Of a stretch of 35,891 nucleotides of DNA, positions 21,959 to 29,908 are shown piece after piece. The stretch is taken from positions 1 to 35,891 of IMG/VR virus record IMGVR_UViG_3300020471_000114. One strand, written 5' to 3'. How positions within the stretch are numbered: the first letter of the stretch is position 1; every line of letters starts with the position of its first letter. The notes below the pieces were generated by a model. That model was given only the letters and a program-made list of their open reading frames with translations. It was not told the DNA's origin and did not search any database. This DNA is from a virus. The position numbers and the translations under genes are program-made.

Positions 21959-23341
21959 ATGAATTTAGCATTATTTAAAAGACTTTGGACATCATTACAA
22001 ATGGATAAAGCTGTTGGTGAAGATGCTCCTATATCTTTTTTAGAGTTTTTAGAAGTAGCTTTAAGAGATATGCCTGAACCACCATCATTAGGTGTATCTG
22101 ATGAAGAAGCACAAGAAATAGTAGATTGGTGGAATAGTAAACCATTTACTCAAAAAGCAGTTGCTTCAGAGGTTGTTGCTACTGTAGAAGAAAGAGTAGA
22201 AGCAGCTAAACCTATATCTAAACCAAGTAAACAAGAGTTTCAATCACAAGTTCCTGCAGCTGTATCTGGTAGAGATGCACAAACAAAAGATTTAGAAACA
22301 TATGGTATAGACCAAGCAATATATAACGAGTTAAATACAATATTTGGTTTTGCTCCTACAGAAGAAGATATATTTAATTGGGTTGCAAGTCAACCTGAAG
22401 ACGAACAATTAGAAGCAAACATACAAGCTTTGGCTTACTTTAACTTAATGACAGGTGAAACAGTACTTAGACCTGCATACAATGATGATGGTACTAAAGT
22501 TTTAATTAATGGTAAGCAACCTCTTATGCCATTTGCTGGTCACTTTAAAGGTACAAAAGTAAGTGACATACTTGATAATTATGCTACAACTGACGAAATA
22601 CTACAGTTTCAAAACTTTTTAACTAACAATAATTTAGTACCAAATAATTATTTTGCTGAAAGTCAAGGCGAAATGTCTGAGAAATTACGTGCATCAATAA
22701 TGTATGTAATGAACTGGGCAGATAAAAATATGCATGCTGTACCAGGCACTGAATTATATGAATCAATATCAGCAAAAGAACCTGTGTATTTTAGTGAATC
22801 GCAAAACCTTTATGGTGAATGGAATATACATAGAAATATATTTAACGAAGCATTAAAAGAACTTGCTAAGAAACAAGATACTTTAGATGAAGTACAAGAA
22901 GCAGAGATAGCTAGAGAGTTAGCTAAAGAATTTATACCACCTAGTAAATCTGCATTAGAAGATATGGTTGATGCATACTTTGAAAATAAACTAGGTAGAA
23001 GTGCAACTGAAGAAGAATTAGATGAATGGTCAACTAACTTTGCTGATAGTTACTCTATAGCTTTTGCACAAGCTAGGAGTAAAGCACAACAATTACAAGA
23101 TGCAAACTTTATGCAATCACAACCAGAATATTTAGAATTAGATTCAGATAGACAAGCATTAGCTAACCAATATGGTGCAGAAAAAGTAATAGACTTATCT
23201 ATGTTTAGTACAGATTCTCCACAAGAAATAATGGCCCAACAGGTAGAAGATGAATTTGGTAAGCAAATAGATGCTGTAGAACAGGGTAGAAAGGTTAGAC
23301 AAATGCAAAATGATATGGTTGCATATATGTTTGGAGGATAA
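21959..23341 (+). CDS. Putative internal virion protein (460 aa)
   Basis: A 460-aa protein starting at ATG 21959, two bases after the giant gene's stop. It is helical and acidic; the C-terminal third includes YFENKLGRSATEEELDEW (about 343-360), a segment of the type seen in large phage virion proteins, and ends in a charged helix (QGRKVRQMQNDMVAYM). No catalytic motif is recognised. It likely acts with the giant protein and the next three gene products. Confidence 0.6.
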   Translation: MNLALFKRLWTSLQMDKAVGEDAPISFLEFLEVALRDMPEPPSLGVSDEEAQEIVDWWNSKPFTQKAVASEVVATVEERVEAAKPISKPSKQEFQSQVPAAVSGRDAQTKDLETYGIDQAIYNELNTIFGFAPTEEDIFNWVASQPEDEQLEANIQALAYFNLMTGETVLRPAYNDDGTKVLINGKQPLMPFAGHFKGTKVSDILDNYATTDEILQFQNFLTNNNLVPNNYFAESQGEMSEKLRASIMYVMNWADKNMHAVPGTELYESISAKEPVYFSESQNLYGEWNIHRNIFNEALKELAKKQDTLDEVQEAEIARELAKEFIPPSKSALEDMVDAYFENKLGRSATEEELDEWSTNFADSYSIAFAQARSKAQQLQDANFMQSQPEYLELDSDRQALANQYGAEKVIDLSMFSTDSPQEIMAQQVEDEFGKQIDAVEQGRKVRQMQNDMVAYMFGG

Positions 23342-23397
23342 TGGAAGAAAATAATGTAGAGTACGCAGGTAATCCTAATTGGGCAGGTGATGATTGA
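23341..23397 (+). CDS. Very small acidic protein (18 aa)
   Basis: An 18-codon frame, MEENNVEYAGNPNWAGDD, starting at ATG 23341 that overlaps the previous stop (TAATG) and sits four bases after GGAGG. Its TGA overlaps the ATG of the next gene (TGATG). The perfect spacing on both sides and the strong binding site make translation likely; it may serve mainly to couple its neighbours. Confidence 0.5.
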   Translation: MEENNVEYAGNPNWAGDD

Positions 23398-24359
23398 TGG
23401 AAGAAGAAGCATTACATCCTTTAGACCAATTAATAGCAGCTGCACGTAAAGCTGACGCAGATAAATCTGAACCAGTATTTACTGTAGATGAAAAAGGTCG
23501 AATGACAGAAAATCGTGGCAAGCAAGAGTCTACAGCTACTACACGTAAAAAAAATACTGATGTTGTTTTTAAACAAACTTCTACTATGCCTGGTAAAGGA
23601 TATAGAAAAGTACCTGGAAAACAAGTATTAAGATTACTTGATGATGGTGTTACTTCATTTAATCCTAGAGTTGTTAATGAAAAAGGTAACTTTGTTAAAT
23701 CAAAACAAACTTTAGAAATAGACCCAAATGTTTTGTATTGGTGGAAAGATGATAAAAGAATGGTACACAGTATGGTTGATACTGACTTACAAGCTGCTTT
23801 GTTTGAAGCACAACGTTCTGATTTACAAGGAACTGGTAAAAATGTAAGTGCTACTGGTGCTGTAAGAGGTGAAGAAGGTATATTACCAAAAGGTGGTAAT
23901 GATATAGCTGCTGTTAAAGTTGTAGCAGATAAATACAATGTCCCTGTTAAAAGTGCTGTAAAAACTTTAGGTAATATGCTTGGTAAAATAATAGACCCTA
24001 TAGAAACAGCAATTGTAAGTACTTTAACAGCTCTTGGTTTAGGTGGTTTAGCACTTAATTATGCAAGATATGAAGCTGCAAACTTTGCTGGTAATATGAT
24101 TATAGGTGCAGGTAGAGCAAGTGCAAGAGCACAGTTAGCACAATCAGCTATTATTGGAGAAGGTCTTGGTCTTGATATAGATTCTAAAGATTATACAGAA
24201 GGTATGGAAATAGATATGTTAATAGATTTTGTAGACCAAATAGGAACTGCAACTACTATGTCACCTTCTATGCAAGGAGAAGAAGTAATTGTTAATTTTT
24301 ATCAACAATATCTTGCACCTAAATTAAAAGCAACTATGGGAGCATTTACAGATGGATGA
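23397..24359 (+). CDS. Putative virion protein with membrane-like segment (320 aa)
   Basis: The start is ATG 23397, one codon after a possible TTG. Residues 20-100 are polar and partly disordered; a hydrophobic Gly/Ala-rich helix lies at about 199-222 (IDPIETAIVSTLTALGLGG), long enough to cross or insert in a membrane. Together with its place among the large virion proteins, this suggests a role in DNA ejection through the cell envelope, which is inference. No enzymatic motif. Confidence 0.6.
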   Translation: MEEEALHPLDQLIAAARKADADKSEPVFTVDEKGRMTENRGKQESTATTRKKNTDVVFKQTSTMPGKGYRKVPGKQVLRLLDDGVTSFNPRVVNEKGNFVKSKQTLEIDPNVLYWWKDDKRMVHSMVDTDLQAALFEAQRSDLQGTGKNVSATGAVRGEEGILPKGGNDIAAVKVVADKYNVPVKSAVKTLGNMLGKIIDPIETAIVSTLTALGLGGLALNYARYEAANFAGNMIIGAGRASARAQLAQSAIIGEGLGLDIDSKDYTEGMEIDMLIDFVDQIGTATTMSPSMQGEEVIVNFYQQYLAPKLKATMGAFTDG

Positions 24360-25626
24360 GTTAACAGTAGATACAGTAGAAGAAGCTAAAACTGGTTTTG
24401 ATTATTCAAATTTTGCTAGTGATTATGATGGTCAAGAAATAATTTATGTAACTGGAGAAGGTTACAAGTTAGCTATAGATATGGGTAACTACACCTACAT
24501 ATTAGATTTACCAGATACATTTTTACTAGGAGATATATCTAACTCACCTAAAAGAGATACAGGTAAACATGGTGATGATACAGAAGCTAAAGCAAGAGTT
24601 GATGCAGGTATAAGACCTGACATATCACAAGAAGATTTTAATAAAGGTTTCTTAGATAGTGATATATTAGTTAGTGTTCCTGTTGGTGCATTAGATTTAC
24701 CTGAAGGTGCAGATGCAGTAGAAATAGCACAAAACTTTGCAGAATCTGTTAAAAGAAATAGAAAAAGAATTACTTCTAGGTTGTTATCTAATGATGAGTA
24801 TGTGTCATTATTAACTGCAGAATTAATTGGTACTGGTGGAGATATGAAAGCTGCTATATCTAATGTAGAAGATTTAAATGCATACGGTGTTATATTACGT
24901 GATTTAGGTGTAACACAGAATCAAATTGATTCTGAAAGAATGGAATATACTGACCCAGTACAATACCAAAAGAATTACAACAGTTACTATAATTTATTTA
25001 CAAAGACAGCTGCTAAATCTTATGGCAGTGAACTACCTGAATCTGTTATAGATTATTTAGCAACACAAACAAATAAAGGATATTTTTCACAAGCAGAAGC
25101 ATTAGAACAAATGAATGGAATATTTGACCCATCTGCAAATATTGTGTTAGATAATGGTGTATTAAATGCATTAGAAGGTATATCAGTAGCTACTACTAAA
25201 GTAGGAGAAAGTGATGTACAAGATTTATTAGACCAATATTTACCAGAACATTTACATTTTTCACAAGAAGATATAGCAAAAGAAGCTGGTAAGATACGTA
25301 ACAATGCTGGTGCAAGAGAAAGTTTAATTAAAAGATTAAAGAAAACTAGATTTCAATTTTACAATATGTATGATGAAGATATATCTTGGCAACAAATTAT
25401 ACAATCTAAACAACAAATGGCTAAATCTGTATTAGGACAAGACTTAAAATCTAATGACCCATTACTTGACGAGATTATAAAAATGAATGATAGTAGTAAA
25501 GAACTAGAACGTTTAAGAAATTATGGTTTAAAAACTGGTAATCAAAAAGTTAAAAATGATTTAGCAGGTGCAATGATGGATACATTTGGTAAAGGTATAG
25601 TAGCTAGTAGGAGTTATGTAGGATAA
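24352..25626 (+). CDS. Putative virion protein (424 aa)
   Basis: A 424-aa helical protein starting at ATG 24352, inside the end of the previous gene (eight-base overlap). The N-terminal 60 residues are beta-rich (GQEIIYVTGEGYKLAIDMGN); the remainder is helical and Gln/Asn-rich. No motif is recognised. Part of the five-gene block between portal and scaffold. Confidence 0.6.
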   Translation: MDELTVDTVEEAKTGFDYSNFASDYDGQEIIYVTGEGYKLAIDMGNYTYILDLPDTFLLGDISNSPKRDTGKHGDDTEAKARVDAGIRPDISQEDFNKGFLDSDILVSVPVGALDLPEGADAVEIAQNFAESVKRNRKRITSRLLSNDEYVSLLTAELIGTGGDMKAAISNVEDLNAYGVILRDLGVTQNQIDSERMEYTDPVQYQKNYNSYYNLFTKTAAKSYGSELPESVIDYLATQTNKGYFSQAEALEQMNGIFDPSANIVLDNGVLNALEGISVATTKVGESDVQDLLDQYLPEHLHFSQEDIAKEAGKIRNNAGARESLIKRLKKTRFQFYNMYDEDISWQQIIQSKQQMAKSVLGQDLKSNDPLLDEIIKMNDSSKELERLRNYGLKTGNQKVKNDLAGAMMDTFGKGIVASRSYVG

Positions 25627-26651
25627 TGGCGTTTGATACATTAGGAAGACCAACAAATAAATCAGTAGATAATGTTAATATCTTTAAATTAAGACCAGGA
25701 CAAATAGTAGAAAGTGATGTTTATTTAGACCCTGGTGATTACATTAACCCAGGACAAGATGCTAATGGTAATCCAGGTATTGCTAAACAATATACAGGAG
25801 AAACAGCTAATAATATGGCTAAACCAGAAGATAGTGGAAGGTCAATAGCAGAAGGTACTACTCTTGCACAATCTTTATATAATTTTTTACCTGATGAAGT
25901 TATAGATGAATTTGCAAAAGCATGGGTAAAATCAGGTGACCCTGACGTTGCTATAGGTACTACTAGACAAACTAAAGCTTGGAAAGATAATTTTGGTAAA
26001 TTAATGCGTGATGATGGAACATTAGTTATGGATGAAATGACATTTTTAAGTACTAAAGCTTCTTATAAACAAACATTAGCAGAAGTAGGTATAAATGATT
26101 TTTCAGATTTTGAAGATGAATTTGAAGATATGGCTACAGGTTTTGATACTAATGACCCTGTATCTGCTGAAGAGTTTCAAGCTAGAATTGATATGGTATA
26201 TGGTGGTGTTAAAGACCAAATACCTGAAGTAGAAAAACTATTTAGAGAAAGATTTAATATTAACCTTGATGCACCTACTATATTTGGTGCTTTAATTAAT
26301 CCTAAGATACAAGATAAAGTATTAGCTGGAGAAATAGCAACATTACAGTTACAAGCTGAAGCATCATCTAGAGGATTTACTACAACATTTGGTAGATTCC
26401 AAGAGCTAAGAAACCTTGGACTTACACAAGAACAAGCTAAAGGTGTTTACAGTTCAGCTTCTAGCTTTATATCACAAGCTTCATCTGTTGGTAGAGATTT
26501 AGATATAAGTACTCTAGAAGACGCTGCATTAGGTGATACATCTGCACAACAAAGATTACAACGTATACAAGCAGAAGTTCAATCTTCAGGTGGATTAGCA
26601 TTAGGTGCTGCTAAAAAAGGTGATGAAGTAATTGGACTTACAGCTGATTAG
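25626..26651 (+). CDS. Putative virion protein (341 aa)
   Basis: A 341-aa protein starting at ATG 25626 (TAATG overlap). Acidic and helical in the middle (FSDFEDEFEDMATGFD), with a repetitive Ala/Ser/Gln helix near the C-terminus (EQAKGVYSSASSFISQASS). No family is recognised. It ends the large-protein block; a promoter and a structured leader follow immediately. Confidence 0.6.
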   Translation: MAFDTLGRPTNKSVDNVNIFKLRPGQIVESDVYLDPGDYINPGQDANGNPGIAKQYTGETANNMAKPEDSGRSIAEGTTLAQSLYNFLPDEVIDEFAKAWVKSGDPDVAIGTTRQTKAWKDNFGKLMRDDGTLVMDEMTFLSTKASYKQTLAEVGINDFSDFEDEFEDMATGFDTNDPVSAEEFQARIDMVYGGVKDQIPEVEKLFRERFNINLDAPTIFGALINPKIQDKVLAGEIATLQLQAEASSRGFTTTFGRFQELRNLGLTQEQAKGVYSSASSFISQASSVGRDLDISTLEDAALGDTSAQQRLQRIQAEVQSSGGLALGAAKKGDEVIGLTAD

Positions 26652-26659
26652 TGTATAAT
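26632..26659 (+). promoter_or_regulatory. Promoter for the scaffold-capsid unit
   Basis: TTGGAC (26632-26637), a 16-base spacer and a perfect TATAAT (26654-26659) form a sigma70-type promoter that overlaps the end of the upstream gene. Transcription would start near 26666, giving a leader of about 190 bases before the scaffold ATG. Confidence 0.55.
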
Positions 26660-26671
26660 AAGTTTAAGCGT

Positions 26672-26820
26672 TGCGTGGTCCGCTAATAGACCTGCACTCA
26701 GCTTTCGAAGCCTACGTTGAAAGCTCGTATTAAAACCGTAGAGTAATGGACTTATAGCTTGTAGCTACCAGAGAGATAAGTCAAGTGTTTAAGGTAGCAC
26801 CACGGCAAGATGCCTATGGT
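26672..26820 (+). promoter_or_regulatory. Structured leader RNA with two predicted pseudoknots
   Basis: Between the promoter and the scaffold gene four elements follow each other. Hairpin 1: GGTC/GACC (26677-26680, 26689-26692) with TGC/GCA outside. Pseudoknot A: stem AGCTTTC/GAAAGCT (26700-26706, 26719-26725), whose loop CTACG (26712-26716) pairs with CGTAG (26737-26741). Pseudoknot B: stem GACTTAT/ATAAGTC (26749-26755, 26776-26782), whose loop GCTACC (26764-26769) pairs with GGTAGC (26793-26798). Hairpin 2: ACCA and GGC against GCC and TGGT (26799-26806, 26812-26820). A GGAGG site (26846-26850) follows. Likely a translational control or mRNA-stability element for the highly expressed head genes; no known riboswitch class is recognised. 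Confidence 0.55.
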
Positions 26821-26856
26821 CTTGTCTGATAGGTTAATACATAGTGGAGGTACAAA

Positions 26857-27324
26857 ATGAATGAATTTGATGCACCAGATAACGGTGTAAAACAAATGAG
26901 AGAAACAATTGATAGAAAAGATGATGCTATCAAAAAACTTGAGGCAGAACTAGCTTCTTATAAAGATAAGGAAATAGATAATGTCTTTGGTAGTTTAGGA
27001 TTATCTACTGACAAGGGTTTCGGTAAGGCGTTAAAACAAGTGTATGATGGGCCTGTTGATACAGAATCTATCTCACAGTTTGCTAAAGACGAGTATGGTT
27101 GGGAACCAACTGGTCAAGTACAGGAAGTAACACAACCTGAACCTGCACCACAAGTTCAAGATGATGCTAGGTCTAGAGTAGCTGCACTTGATGCAAATTC
27201 TAACTCAGATGTACCAATGAATATCAATGATGAATTAGTTGCTGCTTTAAAAGGAGCTTCAGTAAAAGATTCTCTTAGAGCTAAATTAGCCATCATGGAT
27301 AACGAAAAAAAACAAAATAAGTAA
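26857..27324 (+). CDS. Scaffolding protein
   Basis: A 155-aa protein directly before the major capsid gene. Residues 8-42 form a charged coiled coil (RETIDRKDDAIKKLEAELAS), the middle is Pro/Gln-rich (TQPEPAPQVQ), and the C-terminus is a basic helix (SLRAKLAIMDNEKKQNK), the usual plan of head scaffolds, whose C-terminal basic helix binds the capsid protein. GGAGG lies six bases before ATG 26857. The identification rests on layout and position, not on a conserved motif. Confidence 0.75.
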   Translation: MNEFDAPDNGVKQMRETIDRKDDAIKKLEAELASYKDKEIDNVFGSLGLSTDKGFGKALKQVYDGPVDTESISQFAKDEYGWEPTGQVQEVTQPEPAPQVQDDARSRVAALDANSNSDVPMNINDELVAALKGASVKDSLRAKLAIMDNEKKQNK

Positions 27325-27358
27325 AAGAATTTAATACGACAATACACGGAGGTAAATC

Positions 27359-28495
27359 ATGGCAGGTATATCCCTGACTGGTGACACACTTTACTCCCAA
27401 AAGATTAATAACTTTGCGGGAGAGCTATTTCGTGTAGGTGGTCAAAGAACTCCTTTCTTATCTGCAACAGGTGGCTTGAACGGAGGTAAGGTTTTACAAT
27501 CTACTTTCTGGCAAATCCAAGCTGCTGACGGACACACTGTAACTTCTAAACCAACTGCTGGTAAAGAAGGTGACGCACCAACTGAATATCTTGGAAGAGA
27601 TAGAGTTGCGTACACAGGTGTAACACAGATATTCCATAAAGGTGTCAAGATGACTTACACAGCTATGGCAACATATCAAAATCAGAATCCATTTTCTGTT
27701 AATGCAGCTGGCGGTCCAATTAATACCGTTAACTCATCTGATGGAGATGGAACAACTACTGCAGGAACTTTATTAGCTTCCTTTGGTAGCAACCCGATAG
27801 TTGATGAATTTGCAGAGCAAATGTCTTTAGCTCTTGAAAAAGTAGCTAGAGAAGTAGAATACTTTGCTTTCAAAGGTACTTTTGCAGATGGAGCTCACGC
27901 TACACCTGGACAAGGTACTAGAGAAATGCGTGGTATCTCTGAATACACATCATTGAATGCAAATGCAAACAACTCTGTTGCTCCTGACTTTATAGGTGGA
28001 AACATCTATTGGAACGGTACAACAGGTAACGGTGCTACAGGTTCAAACCAAGTTTTATCTTGGGATGCTATCGCTAACTCTCTTAAGAGATTGTATGATG
28101 CACATGCTCCAATGGTACAGCCTGTTCTTTGCGTAACTCCAAAACAACTTTTGGACCTTAACAAAGAACTATTAGCTGGTTCTGTTGGAATCACAGGTGC
28201 TATCTTACCTAGAGATAGAAACCTTGCAGGTATTGATATTGACGTAATTGTTACTCCATTCGGACAGATTGGAATGATGGTTATTGACCCTAATATCATG
28301 CCTGATAACAATGCATTTATTTTAGACTTTGCTTTTATACAGCCAGTCTTTACAAATATCCCTGGATACGGAACAGTATTCGTAAGAGATATTGACCAAA
28401 ATGCAGATGCAAAGGTTGCTAAAGGTATCTATATGGAAATGGGATACGACTTCGGTCCTCCTTCATACCATTTGAAGATAGCTAAAGTAGCTTAA
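27359..28495 (+). CDS. Major capsid protein (HK97-fold, SU10-like)
   Basis: A 378-aa protein between scaffold and an intrinsic terminator. Its sequence character, starting MAGISLTGDTLYSQKINNFA and including RGISEYTSL-type loops, a VLCVTPKQLLDLNKELLAG helix (about 258-276) and a C-terminal beta segment (IYMEMGYDFGPPSYHLKIA), fits the HK97-fold capsid proteins of the SU10-like group. Its codons end in C far more often than those of neighbouring genes (ATC, AAC, TTC, GAC), a mark of selection for high expression. GGAGG precedes ATG 27359. Confidence 0.85.
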   Translation: MAGISLTGDTLYSQKINNFAGELFRVGGQRTPFLSATGGLNGGKVLQSTFWQIQAADGHTVTSKPTAGKEGDAPTEYLGRDRVAYTGVTQIFHKGVKMTYTAMATYQNQNPFSVNAAGGPINTVNSSDGDGTTTAGTLLASFGSNPIVDEFAEQMSLALEKVAREVEYFAFKGTFADGAHATPGQGTREMRGISEYTSLNANANNSVAPDFIGGNIYWNGTTGNGATGSNQVLSWDAIANSLKRLYDAHAPMVQPVLCVTPKQLLDLNKELLAGSVGITGAILPRDRNLAGIDIDVIVTPFGQIGMMVIDPNIMPDNNAFILDFAFIQPVFTNIPGYGTVFVRDIDQNADAKVAKGIYMEMGYDFGPPSYHLKIAKVA

Positions 28496-28509
28496 CAAAT
28501 TTGAAGATT

Positions 28510-28540
28510 AGGGTGGGAATCCACCTCTCACCCTTTTCTT
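28510..28540 (+). terminator. Intrinsic terminator after the capsid gene
   Basis: GGGTGGGA (28511-28518) pairs with TCTCACCC (28526-28533), 8 bp with one wobble and a 7-base loop, followed directly by TTTTCTT (28534-28540). It lies 15 bases after the capsid stop and should end most transcripts of the scaffold-capsid unit. Confidence 0.85.
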
Positions 28541-28559
28541 CTGTTATAGTAAGGAAGAT

Positions 28560-28892
28560 ATGCAATTACAAAAAGAAGTTTTAATCGACATTTCAGATAA
28601 CGCAACTACATCATCTGCAGCACAATGTGATGGTTTATTACTATCTGGTATTGTATTTCCAGCAGCAATGACTGGAGCTACAATAACATTTGACTTTTCA
28701 TTTGATGGTACAAACTTTGTAGATGTAGTAGAAACTGATGGAACAGAAGTATCATACTCAGTTTCAGCAGGAAACGTAGTTAGAGTTGACCCTAGTGGTT
28801 GGGCTTTTGCTTCTACTGGTTTTTTAAGAGTAGTATCTGCTAGTTCTGAAGCAGCCGATAGAACAATAAATTTAATATTTAAACAAAGTTAG
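28560..28892 (+). CDS. Small beta-rich head protein (110 aa)
   Basis: A 110-aa, almost entirely beta protein (ITFDFSFDGTNFVDVVE, then FLRVVSASSEAADRTINLIF) just after the capsid terminator. Size, fold and place fit a capsid decoration or head-fibre protein, but no family is certain. AAGGAAG precedes ATG 28560. Confidence 0.6.
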   Translation: MQLQKEVLIDISDNATTSSAAQCDGLLLSGIVFPAAMTGATITFDFSFDGTNFVDVVETDGTEVSYSVSAGNVVRVDPSGWAFASTGFLRVVSASSEAADRTINLIFKQS

Positions 28893-28900
28893 GAGGCCTT

Positions 28901-29908
28901 GTGAGTAGCACAATAGGCAACCTAGTTGATAGGGTATATAGAGAATACCTAGAACCTGTAGATAAAGTAGAATCATATTCCTATTTATCTGCTGGTATTA
29001 ATGATTCTGTTGATTCAATTACATATGATGGTAATTTATTTTCAATTGAAGAAGAAGATGCATTAGATGCTGGTGCAATTGTAGAAGTAGGACAAGAACT
29101 TATGTATACAACAGCTTTAAATGCAACAACTAATACTATTACTGTTAAAAGAGGTCAAAGAGGTACTACTGCTGCTGCACATTCAGCAGGAGATTTAATT
29201 AAAATAGCACCTGCATTTCCTCGTAAGAATGTTTTTGAAGCTGTAGTTGACCAAGTTAAAAATTTATACCCTACTTTATTTGCTGTAGAAACTATAGAGC
29301 TTACTTCAAGTACTGGTTATAAATTATTAGGTACACATGGGACTGATGGAGATACATATAATTATTTAGTAACACCATTAAAAGCAATATCACAATATAC
29401 AGATTGGCAATCAGGTTCTGACCAAACAGGACTTAAATATAATGGTGTAGCTATAGAAATGATTGACCTTCCTAATCCATTTGTATATACAGATGATACA
29501 CAAACTGAAAGAACTAAAACATATACAACAGGACCTGATGTTGTACACGCAGTACAATTTGTAGGTATATCAGCAGGTCATACCGTATTTGTAACTTTTA
29601 AAAAGAAATTTGTAGCACCAACATCAGAAGCTACAACATTAACAAGTGTTGGTTTAGAAACAGAATATGAACCAATAATTATGACTGGAACAGCTGCACA
29701 ATTAATTGCTGGTAAAGATATATCTAAACTTAATGCTTCGTATATAACAGAACAATTAGAAGCATCTGTAAGTCCTATAGGTAGTTCTAATAGTATTGGA
29801 CAAAGTTTATTAAGATATCAACAGTTGTTAATACAACAAGCTCGTAGTAATTTAAGGTCTAAATATCCTGAACCAGTACAACTTAATAGCATACTTTATC
29901 CAACCTAA
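28901..29908 (+). CDS. Putative head-tail connector/adaptor (335 aa)
   Basis: Starts at GTG 28901 with AGGAGG eight bases before it. Residues 1-30 and 100-130 are helical (NLVDRVYREYLEPVDK; NVFEAVVDQVKNLYP), with an inserted beta domain between (about 45-102: QELMYTTALNATTNTITVKR, then GTTAAAHSAGDLI) and a helical C-terminus. Helical adaptor plus beta insertion just before the propeller protein resembles the adaptor/tail-tube protein A place in short-tailed phages; the name is by position and architecture. A similar beta domain occurs in the fibre-like protein at 32079. Confidence 0.6.
   Translation: MSSTIGNLVDRVYREYLEPVDKVESYSYLSAGINDSVDSITYDGNLFSIEEEDALDAGAIVEVGQELMYTTALNATTNTITVKRGQRGTTAAAHSAGDLIKIAPAFPRKNVFEAVVDQVKNLYPTLFAVETIELTSSTGYKLLGTHGTDGDTYNYLVTPLKAISQYTDWQSGSDQTGLKYNGVAIEMIDLPNPFVYTDDTQTERTKTYTTGPDVVHAVQFVGISAGHTVFVTFKKKFVAPTSEATTLTSVGLETEYEPIIMTGTAAQLIAGKDISKLNASYITEQLEASVSPIGSSNSIGQSLLRYQQLLIQQARSNLRSKYPEPVQLNSILYPT

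Noticed and set aside
27333-27350. TAATACGAC, identical to the first nine bases of the T7 promoter, just before the capsid gene
   Set aside because: The rest of the T7 consensus is not matched, no second copy was seen, and no T7-type RNA polymerase gene is in the window. Probably chance.
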